Shown piece after piece: positions 55,560-64,000 of a stretch of DNA of 64,000 bases. The stretch is from contig JAJEKV010000011.1 in the NCBI GenBank assembly GCA_021234155.1, positions 12,315,255 to 12,379,254 on the forward strand, written 5' to 3'. The notes under the pieces are model-generated. The model ran no database searches, was not told the DNA's origin, and saw only the letters and a list, made by a program, of their open reading frames with translations. Position numbers and translations under genes: made by a program. This stretch comes from Isoetes taiwanensis (Eukaryota > Streptophyta > Lycopodiopsida > Isoetales > Isoetaceae). Within the stretch, counting starts at the first letter, position 1. Each line of letters opens with the position of its first letter.

Positions 55560-56860
55560 CTGAAGAGTATGACACTCGTCCTCAGTAACTCCCAGCTAGC
55601 AATACTGACACAGCTTGTCGTCTCATGCTTCTCGTATCCATCTACCTATCTCAATACGAAGGTAGTGAGACTTGTGTGAATGAACGCAATGAATCTGCGT
55701 TGTTTTAGAGGTAAATATGTCTGCATGTACTCTTATGGATCCTGCTCAAGTGCGGGATTGATCTGGCTCTTGTAATGTGCAGTTTTTGCCTGTTCCAATG
55801 CCCCAGCATCCCAAAGCTTGTCGAGAAAGCATGTACCTCATCTTGTTGCACTTATACTCTTGCACATTTTATCTGGAGAGCCAATTAGCTCACTTCTCCT
55901 TCCAGCAGCTTTAGGGCATTGTCGACCCATTGCCATGGCATAGGAGAGATGTGGGAGGCGAGTGCCCATATTGACCACCTTTAAAAGTGCCCATATTGCA
56001 CTGCCCACTGCAAAGGCAAGAAACCGATCTTCTGCAGAAGTATCTGATATGGCACCATAGACGACTCCAAGTGCCCGGGCTAGAAAAGCCTTATGAACCT
56101 GCTCCAAGTCATTCCAGGTGGTAAGTGGTACCACCGATTCCCACACCTCCATCCTATATAAGAGAACGGGCTCCACCAAAACCCTGAACAAGTGCAATTA
56201 GTGCGCCAGTCATAAATCTCTGCTTACTGTTCTGCATTGCATACAGAGCTTTCTAGCATCACTCATTACCGGATAGAAGTGTCTTAGACTGTGAGGATCT
56301 CCTGCCTTATAAATATGAACTACTCTGCTAGTGTGTCCCTTATGGGGGAAAGCCTTTCTGAAGTGCCCTATTGAACGACCTACTTAGGAGGGGGACGATC
56401 TGTGGCCCTGCCCACTTAAGCAGCTTTGCCTGCATTCCATCCAGATCTGCAGCCTTGCCATTGGTGAGATGCTATAAGCCTGAGCAGTCCCCGCCTCTGT
56501 GATTACTAGTGGCAGACCCATCTATGGGGGTACCTCAAGTCGAATTTTGAGCGGATCGTAGAGCTGCATCAGGTACTGTTTGAAAGAGATGTTCCACGTA
56601 CGCTGCAGAGGCTTCTGTAGTATTCTTCTCCAAAATGTCTTGGGGTGACGATCAAGAAAGTAAAACATTTATCACTGATGCCCCGCAATGTACTAGGCCA
56701 CCTTGCATTTGATGAAAGTGCGGTATTGTTTGATCGCTTGTACTCGCAAAGCATTATCAGTGACTAGTCGAAGCAAGCGTTTAAGTTCCTTACATTCTAG
56801 TTTTGAGAAAAGCTTGCCGCGAGCAAGGGCTTTCGTGGGCCGGATCTCTCAAAGCATCTA
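55560..56860 (-). pseudogene. LINE copy 2 RT and C-terminal region, relic
   Basis: 56197-55838 reads HLFRVLVEPVLLYRMEVWES, TTWNDLEQVHKAFLARALGV and RLPHLSYAMAMGRQCPK, matching copy 1 at 34730-34430. The zone from ~56260 to 56860 keeps scattered RT N-terminal matches (for example the QPDLDGMQAKLLKWAG-like block near 56430). The palm core with the catalytic YADD is missing between ~56250 and 56300, an internal deletion. Confidence 0.75.
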
Positions 56861-56949
56861 TGGGCAGCAGTGAGAAGTATAGTGATTAATTGACCAGTCT
56901 GTTGCTGTAAAATGAAGAGCTACAAAATTCCCTCTAGCTCATTTGTGAG

Positions 56950-57750
56950 CATCTCGACATAGGATTCTACATGATGATAGTCCTAATGCAGTTGTGGCAT
57001 GTAAAGGGTATCTGGGCAGGGATCTAAATAGGTTGTCATATTGGCTGAAAGAAGAGGGGTTGATGATCTGAATCCACCTCTTCATCTCTACTATTTGTGC
57101 CGACCTATAAGATGCAGATCCTGCTCAGTCGCCAACAGGTAATCGACTACACTGTAGCTACCTCCCTGGTTCTCCTATCGATAAGTGAAGCCGGAGGAGG
57201 ATGGCCACTGTATGAGGCCATTGCAGATAACCGAGTCAAAGATACTGCACATCTAAAGCAACTGTCTGCCATAGCGCATGATTGGATGTGCTCTACCATC
57301 CGATTACGTGATCAGAAAGCCTTTGTCAGATGAAGCTGTGATATGTCCTCAACTAGGGGGGTCAAACTTCATCAACTGCTCTATTCCAGTGCATGCAATG
57401 AAGTCTTCAACTAGCATCACATGCCCTAGGTGTCTATGTCACTGTATGTCATCATATAGATCGACATACAGGTCTAGCCTATCCATGTCTGAGTGGCAGT
57501 AGTCGATGTTTGAATCACTATGCGGGAATTAACAAACTGCCACCATGTCCCCACTTCCCGTTGCACTCATTGAACAATGAGCAGTGCTGATAGCCTGGCA
57601 GATTCAATATTCTATGACCAGCATGTTTCTAGGTATCCACATCCCTTGGAGTTTAAACTATTTCCCTTCTGCCATGGAAAGTCTGGGCAGTTCCAGGAGA
57701 TCATACTTAAGTACAATCCCTATTTGGAGATGGCAGATGTAGACTCCCCC
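56950..57750 (-). pseudogene. LINE copy 2 endonuclease region, relic
   Basis: Nucleotide-level match to 47280-48080 of copy 1 (for example the segment around TAGATCGACATACAGGTCTAG against TAGATCGATAAAGGGCTCCA). Protein motifs survive only in pieces; many stops in all frames. Confidence 0.65.
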
Positions 57751-57764
57751 GGAGTCGCAAAATA

Positions 57765-59060
57765 TCAGCAGCAGGGGGAGGCCTCCCGTGGCGGTGCATG
57801 ATGGGGAGCAGCAGTAGTACCCCAAGGGGTTGCAGTAGCATCAGCAACTAGTGCAGCAATGGCAGTGGCAACATCCCGAGGGATTGCAGTGGCATTAGCA
57901 ACTGGTGATGCAACATCATCAGTGGCAGCACCCCGTAGCAGCAGTTGTTGGTGCAACAACAGAGCTAGTGTTTCCCACTGAATTGCAGTGTCCTTGTGCG
58001 TCACATCCGCGACCTCATTGCGGAAAACCCACACCTTGCCTTGGACCAAAGCAGTGGCGCCTTCATCGCGTCATATGGCCCTGACTCGAGCTAACTGTTG
58101 ACGAGATCCCTATTGCCACGGAGTGAGGTCCATGTCTATATACAACGAGGTGCCGTCCAAGTTCACCCCCTGACAGAGTATATCTCTCATTATTATCTGG
58201 CACTATGAATTTCACGATGCATGGCCTATCCAATCGCTGAATACCAAGGCGAGTTGCTCTGAAAATGGGCATTGGACCATGAAACCATTCTGAAGAGGAT
58301 CATGTTCTAGAGCTCGTCAATGTTCTCTCCGGCTTCTTCAAGAAGGTCTTGGATCACAACATTGCGGCCTCTACACTGCTGCTCTTGTTTCTCTCTGAGC
58401 TCCATTGCATTGTCTGCAGAGGCTGCGACAGATGCCATCGGACGCTCCTGGTATCTTGAACCAGCATGACCTGGGTGGGGCTGTCTGTGCTGCCCTGCTG
58501 AGGTATGAGGCGATGTGGAAGCTGTAGGAGCACATTGCTGGATACTAGTATTTACTTGTCTGAATTGGTACATTGCGAGGGAGTGATCATGGGCATCAAC
58601 CGCAGTAGACCTAGCTTGCAATACCTGAATCTGAGAACCGAGCGCTTGTTGGTGCACTGCCTGCCCTTCCAACTCGTGCATGTAATGACGCAACTGCTCA
58701 TGAGCATCAGCATGGAGGCCCTTTCCTTGCTAAGCTATTGCAGTACATAGCTCTCACATATCGAAGTCCCCGCGACAGAGCTTTGTTCTAGCCTCTGAAG
58801 TCTGACGGCAGCCTTTATGTTCCCAAATGTTGTCTCTAAAGTGGCGACCATATCTTGGAGGGTCTGGATCTGTTGACGCTGCAATCGATTTTCTTGGGTG
58901 GTTGCCTGGACAGCCCTTGAATAGTAGTAGACAACTCCGCTTTTGATCGAAGATGGAATATAGTTGCGTTCATCTCCATTCTTTGTCGCGAGCTATGGTG
59001 TCAATGCTGATAGACAGAGTGTTCAGTTGGGCCCGTAGCTCAGCACGACTCAACATATCC
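57765..59060 (-). pseudogene. LINE copy 2 ORF1, relic
   Basis: 58693-58307 retains the coil end, a Gln/His/Pro-rich linker and QQCRGRNVVIQDLLEEAGEN, the junction that is broken in copy 1. 58272-58063 matches the RATRLGIQRLDRPCIVKF block. 58049-57765 keeps the basic KVWVFRNEVADV block and an Ala/Thr/Pro-rich tail. 59060-58970 shows MLSRAELRAQLNTL, equivalent to the end of copy 1's first coil block. Confidence 0.75.
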
Positions 59061-59104
59061 CGGAGTCTTGGAAAGTCTAGTAAGACAAAAAAATGAAGCA
59101 GAGC

Positions 59105-59190
59105 ATAAACGATGTTCGTCCTCAATGGTTGGTATGGAGAGGTTTGGAGGTGTTCAACCTTGTAAGTGGGAGGTTCAATTCTTGCTACTG
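59105..59190 (+). other. tRNA-like sequence at the 5' end of LINE copy 2
   Basis: GTCCTCAATGGTTGGTATGG then GGTTCAATTC, the diverged counterpart of 49722-49803 in the same position and orientation relative to the LINE. Both are preceded by GCATAAACGATG. Confidence 0.6.
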
Positions 59191-59314
59191 TGTACATTTT
59201 TGGAAGGAGAGCAAAAAAGGCTGCAAATTTTGGCTGAAAATAGCTGGACAACTGTGTACATTTTTGGAAGGAGAGCAAAAAAGGCTGCAAATTTTGGCTG
59301 AAAATAGCTGGACA
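59187..59314. repeat. Perfect tandem duplication, 2 x 64 bp
   Basis: ACTGTGTACATTTTTGGAAG... at 59187-59250 is repeated at 59251-59314 without a visible difference. This points to a recent duplication or an assembly artefact. Confidence 0.88.
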
Positions 59315-60010
59315 AGGCTTCTTGATTCAAATTGGGTGCGTCTAATTTGGATGTAGAGAAAAGGCTCTGGACAAGACTTTTTTGATAAGAGAAGAGGCTA
59401 GGGACAAGACATTTTTATTTAAATTGGATGCTCATCCAATTTGCGTGCAGAGAAGTTTGGGACAAGACTTTTGATAAGTCAAAGTAAAAAAAGTCAGTCA
59501 ATGGCTAAAAACTCAAGTCAATAGCAAGTCAAATGCGCCATAAAAGTTATCAAGCATGTTCTTAGGACAGAAATTGTGCAAATTTATGGCTATCGGTGCA
59601 TTATAATCCCAGAGGATGCACTTATACATAAGGGGAGTATGGCATCTGCATTCGAAGGGTAACAAAAAACCCCCTTTGTAACCCCTCGCTGTATAAATTT
59701 TGCGCTAGACCACTGCTTAAAAACACCCCTAACCCTTAAGTCCAAAAAGTCCACCCTCTGTTGAACTTTCATGGGTTCTATGTCGATCAATGGTAAATCT
59801 TCTGGGATTATAATATCCTCTATCATGACATGCATAGCTCTACCAGCTCCAAACTAGCCATTGCAGATGTTTGATCCTCTGCACACAACGATCAGCTTCC
59901 AACTCAACCATATTGAAGTCATCTACTGACAACCACTCAACATGGATACCCAATTGAACTGACATTCCAAGAAAACAGTCTCATGTCTATTTGTATACAA
60001 GAATATTTAT

Positions 60011-60091
60011 TCCTGAGACATCCTGGGCATGGAAAAATGTTGACACATGGCAGCGGGGAGGCATTTTGACATGCCCAGTATGTTCCAGTTA
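60011..60091. mobile_element. Foldback element, partial
   Basis: Left arm ~60011-60040 (CTGAGACATCCTGGGCATGG...) pairs with right arm ~60062-60091, whose reverse complement reads CTGGAACATACTGGGCATGT. The left flank carries GTATACAAGAATA, like the other foldback elements in the window. Confidence 0.5.
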
Positions 60092-60329
60092 CATAGAGAT
60101 AACTTGGCTTCCATTCTGGTCCAATATTCCAACCAAGCATCACCACATGTGTTGTTTTCTTTGCCTGAATCAAAATTGTTCAAGTTTTTCCATGACAATT
60201 CAGCAGCTTCAGATGTTTACCTTGCATGTCATGTACCTTGCATTCTGGCTATCTACACTACACACCAATGTTTTCACCTTACATTTTGGAAGTTTTAGTA
60301 GCTCTGATTGGAAGCCAAGTGATCCCTAC

Positions 60330-60436
60330 GTATACAGAAATGACCATTTACATGCCATTCTTGGCATGGAAACAGGGCGAAGTGTGGAGCCTTGTTTCCA
60401 TACCAGGAATGACATGTAAAGGGCCATTCGTATAGC
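60330..60436. mobile_element. Foldback (MITE-like) element, 107 bp
   Basis: Left arm 60330-60378 begins GTATACAGAAATGACCATTT; right arm 60389-60436 read on the minus strand begins GCTATACGAATGGCCCTTTA. Arms of 48-49 bp pair with few mismatches around a 10-bp loop. The ends and size match the element at 4745-4857, 55 kb away. Confidence 0.75.
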
Positions 60437-61093
60437 ATGTATAACATGGAAGACAAAAACATTCTTGGGCTGTAAATTTCCTTGGAATGCTGGGTAAAGC
60501 TTCTGAATGCTAGGTAAAATCACCAAAATACAGGTAAATGAGTGAATCGTGAAGACATACACTGTAATACCAATAGAGGTTGTAACACCAGGCGAGGAAG
60601 TTTGTTGACTGTAACACCAGGCAGGGAAGTTTGACGCACTGCCAAGAGATTTTTTGTCGACATTCCTGGGTTATAAAGCTGCTATGTGTTATCTCACCAT
60701 TGGACGAAAAGACAGAATGTTTTCTAACTATTTTCCACATATTTATAAACAAATTACACCAAACTTAAAAAGACGTTATTCCATTCACAATTTCTATGAT
60801 TTTTTAAGTGAATTAAAGGGCCCCAACTTGGAGTCAAACCAATATTTTTTGCAAGGGCAGCTTTATTTTGGGTTTACAATATTCTGCTCAAGATATTAAA
60901 TCAAATCTTCCCTACGAAAGGAGGACAGAATTTTCAACGACCGTGTCCAGTGAGACAAAAACACCCCAGAATAATCAAACGAAAAATGGGACGCTCGTTA
61001 CATTGAGAATCTGCCACCAAACACGTTTCACTTGAAATGTTGCACGCTAGCAAGTTCAATGTTGCAAGCACAAAACCATCTGCTGTTTGTGCT

Positions 61094-63932
61094 TCAAGAC
61101 CCAACCTCCCCTGTTCTGACAGCATGTCGACTAGCTTCCTCTATAATCTCTTGGTGAATTTTCTCTCTAATCTTGTCAAAATCGATCGAAACCTTTCAAT
61201 TGCAAAATAAATTTGTTAGTGTCTCTATAAGACATGTTCTTGCCTAAATAATAGTTTATTACCCGATCCATATACTGTAGGTATTGTTGCTTTGTTTCCA
61301 CAGATTTAAGTGTTGATAAGTAATGTTGACGGTACCATAGCACAGTGTCAATATGAGTTTTATACGTAACCGCAAGTTCCAATGCCCTGAAAAAAGGCTT
61401 GAAATTCATCAGTCTCACAAGAACAAAAGACATTTAACCTTAACAGACTAACCTGTCCCAATTAAATAATTTGAGGTTCACGTGTATGGCACGATAAGTT
61501 AACCCAGCTTGTAATAGAAGGGACTCTGCCTCATCTGGTTGTCTTTTAAACAATGCAAGCTCTGCCGAGCTAACTTCCTCCAATGCTATATCCTTCAGAT
61601 GGTTCATGAATTGTACTTTATCAACCTTGTGCCACGAAGAAGGAGATGCTCAGTTTTCAATCAGGTGGATCGGAAGGTTCTTTTCGTTTTTACTTTGAAT
61701 TGCTTGCATAGAGCCCCCCAGAAGTTCCAAAACCTTTTGTAATAATTGGACATCCCAATGAAGAAACATGCTCTTAAACCAGGAATAAAACCAAAAGAAC
61801 AAATTACCCTATCGAGTGCTGCATAAGCTTCCTCAGCTATGCCAAACTCCCCTGCCTCCACAGCCACTGGTGCTAAACATGCCCAGAGAAGCTCATCCTG
61901 CATTAGTTGTTGCTCCTTATTCGCTTGTCTTTACTGTGCCCCAAAAGAAATTTGAAAATATTTACCTTCATAAACCTGCAAAGCTGTAGAGCAAAATTCC
62001 ATTGCTTTGAAATTGCATACTCCAAAAGTATTTGTGCATAAGGACATATGTAAGTTATGTTTATGGCACCATCAGTACGCCGTACTGTACATTGTGAACC
62101 ATTGAAGCTTATAATGCTTGGGCTCTTTCCTAGGTCACTGCGTTTCAGCATAGAGATTCTAATGATAATTAATAATCTACAATATTAGTACAAGCAAGAT
62201 TTGACAGGATTATAGGTAGTTGTGCTTACTACTCTTTTACAACCTTGATACGCTCAAGAAGATCTTGATCAATGTATGCAGCATGTGGATAACACCAAAC
62301 AATAAGCTTCTGATCTACTAGAGCTACTAGCATATCAGAAGTATCATTCCAGCTAGCAGCCTCGACCATCGTTGACAACTTGAATGCTCCAGGTTTCTAA
62401 ATTTAGAACCAAAAATCTGGTCTTTAGACAGGTTAATTTGATCATTACTGAGTCTATTTAAGCTCTAAAAGCAAGCCCGTTAAACTTCCCTAGAAACGTG
62501 GATGTTAAGAATCCACTGCCTGACTCTTTACGATGACTACATGCACATGCCATGTGTTCCAATTTAGCATAACCTTATTATAAAAATGGCATCGTCCATG
62601 CATACTCTGTACTATATACCTTTCATAGCACAGTAATAATTTCATTTCGTTCCAACTCCCAGCACAGTGTCAAACCATTTACAAAAAATGGCTCCCTAAG
62701 TCACAGATTCCAACATCAACTTTATCAATTGACAAATGTGATGGGTTCTGAGTGATTTGCTGAATGGTAGATAACTCAGGATCAATTGCCTTGGATTATT
62801 GCACGTAATATGCATATGAAGCCATGGGAAAAATCAGTAAACTACTCAGTTCCTACAGATCATATTTAAGGAGAACAATAATCAAAAGCAGGCATATTTC
62901 TCAAAGTTTTCGGGGCAATTCCACATGGTAGCAGTCCATTGCAAACTTCGGGTGATGTGGATAGCTGTATGTAAAATATCTACTTAAATTTAAATAACCA
63001 TATAAGATTCTTATGATACATGACCTGATGTAAATTATTCTGAACAAAAAATTATCCTCAAAAGAAAGTTGCATTTTATGAAACAGGATCTCACAGTAGT
63101 TAGAATGATATAAAGGTCTTGATTGTGATCAATAAAAGCAAGCTTACGAAGAGCAGAATTTCCCGTTTGATTAAGCCCAATCTCTGCTATATCCAAGTTG
63201 TGCCTAAAGGCATTTGTGAAGACCTTTCCGCTATTTGCATCAATAAACTGCACCACTGAAACGAAAAGTTTGATCCGTTTCTCAATACTCACTAAATTTC
63301 TACAGATTTGCACAGTAAAACATACTTCTACAAATAAACTCTTGTATCATTCATAAATTGTGCTTGTTACAAAACTGAAACAAAAAAATTATGATTTAGA
63401 ACCTCTAAAGTATATAGTGACAATACGTAGCATACCATTTACCTTTATGGTCATAGGTATCAACAAATGCTATTGTATCATTACATATGCTGAGGTTCTT
63501 ATCATTTAAAGCCTCTGGATGTAATCCTGCATAATGAAAACGCGAAAAGAAAAAGTTAAAGATGTGCATTCATGCCACACATGCATTAAGATGCAACAAG
63601 ATATCTTATTACTTAGTAACAATTACGGTTTTGTGTTGTTGGATTGCTGAAAACATTCAGGATAACATTGCTTTGTTTTCAGATAAATGCAAACGTTCAG
63701 TTGTATTATTTGCTGGGTATGTAAGAGAGCACTATTGTTTAACATTGTTCTCTTCAATATCACCTTGAAGTTTAGAGCTGCATAACTGCCGACCATCATA
63801 ACCAAACAAATGAAGACCTGTGAAACAGCCTACAAAGAGGAAATACCGCTGACATTGTTTAATCAGAAGAATGGTATCTTTCATCTCAGAAATGTGCACC
63901 AGTTTCCAGTTTGTAGCTGAGTAAATATAGCA
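61094..63932 (-). CDS. IFT80: Intraflagellar transport protein 80 (IFT-B subunit), C-terminal 418 codons
   Basis: Minus-strand exons: 63932-63764, 63526-63443, 63255-63095, 62396-62233, 62158-61966, 61897-61808, 61625-61453, 61386-61263 and 61192-61094 (TGA at 61096-61094). All junctions are GT-AG and every phase agrees, giving 418 codons without a stop. Diagnostic stretches: [47 protein letters not shown] and [15 protein letters not shown] (second WD40 propeller); [40 protein letters not shown] and [55 protein letters not shown] and [20 protein letters not shown] (TPR-like helices). IFT80 is ~760 residues in most organisms; the N-terminal propeller lies off the right edge. It works in IFT-B trains that build cilia or flagella, here presumably of sperm. 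One short exon between 62400 and 63095 could be missed. Confidence 0.95.
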
Positions 63933-64000
63933 CTGTTAAGGATAATAATAATGTTAAGCTGTCCAAACTGCACTGTCCATGAAAAGAATAAAACGAGAAG

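Larger units (their letters stand above)
55469..59190 (-). mobile_element. LINE copy 2, main part
   Basis: Runs from the nested L1 boundary to the tRNA-like 5' segment at 59105-59190. It is collinear with LINE copy 1: RT C-terminus, RT, endonuclease, ORF1, 5' region. It is far more decayed than copy 1, with many stops and internal deletions (for example most of the N-terminal ORF1 coil). Confidence 0.85.
59315..61090. other. Non-coding spacer between LINE copy 2 and IFT80
   Basis: No recognised gene. It contains two foldback elements (listed separately), small duplicated patches (for example TGTAACACCAGGC twice near 60585-60625) and short open frames made by the hairpins. Confidence 0.5.

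Noticed and set aside
61176-61433. A premature stop in IFT80 (frame ends ...KGFDRF)
   Set aside because: The apparent stop lies at an exon border: a 70-bp GT-AG intron (61262-61193) restores the expected C-terminus in phase.

Overview
This is a nuclear window from a plant. It has spliced genes with GT-AG introns, Ty3/gypsy and LINE retrotransposons, and no bacterial operon structure. The two edge genes are the best anchors. At the left edge is the 5' part of a cytosolic-type enolase (minus strand, exons 1-3 plus the first 7 bases of exon 4). At the right edge is the C-terminal 418 codons of IFT80, an intraflagellar transport protein (minus strand, nine phase-consistent exons). Conifers, gnetophytes and flowering plants have lost IFT. 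An apparently intact IFT80 in a transposon-rich plant genome therefore points to a land plant with flagellated sperm: cycad, Ginkgo, fern, lycophyte or bryophyte. I cannot choose among these from sequence alone.

Layout. 0-0.75 kb: enolase. 1-9 kb: non-coding DNA with several tandem duplications, a ~110 bp foldback element and a tRNA-related SINE-like sequence. 9.08-9.80 kb: an intact CHZ1-type histone chaperone gene (minus), followed upstream at 10.2-10.85 kb by three consecutive foldback (MITE-like) elements. 15.2-18.1 kb: a multi-exon, probably decayed gene of a DDE-transposase-like family, with a tandemly duplicated exon. 19.3-20.1 kb: a weak F-box-associated-like remnant. 24.78-26.02 kb: a five-exon, 330-codon gene of unknown function (minus) whose splice phases all agree. 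26.6-27.6 kb: a dead GH5 endo-beta-mannanase copy (minus). 28.2-29.0 kb: an orphan open frame.

33.6-59.3 kb is a nest of retroelements. An unusual LINE family lies on the minus strand (copy 1: 33.66-36.18 plus 47.12-49.8 kb). A 10.9 kb Ty3/gypsy element with ~2.46 kb LTRs splits it, with a 5-bp target duplication TCAGC at 36180-36184 and 47123-47127. A short third LINE copy lies at 50.7 kb. A second long copy (53.6-59.2 kb) is itself interrupted by a 5'-truncated plant L1-type LINE on the plus strand (53773-55457), flanked by an 11-bp target duplication. Fragments of another gypsy integrase and another LINE RT fill 51.4-53.5 kb. 59.3-61.1 kb is non-coding with two more foldback elements, then IFT80.

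No genes here form an operon or an obvious joint pathway; the host genes are housekeeping or ciliary. The most unusual material is in the mobile DNA: a gypsy element with an extra RNase H between protease and reverse transcriptase; a LINE family ending in pentanucleotide repeats, with a tRNA-like sequence antisense at its 5' end; and a family of ~110 bp near-palindromic foldbacks sharing GTATACA-type ends.
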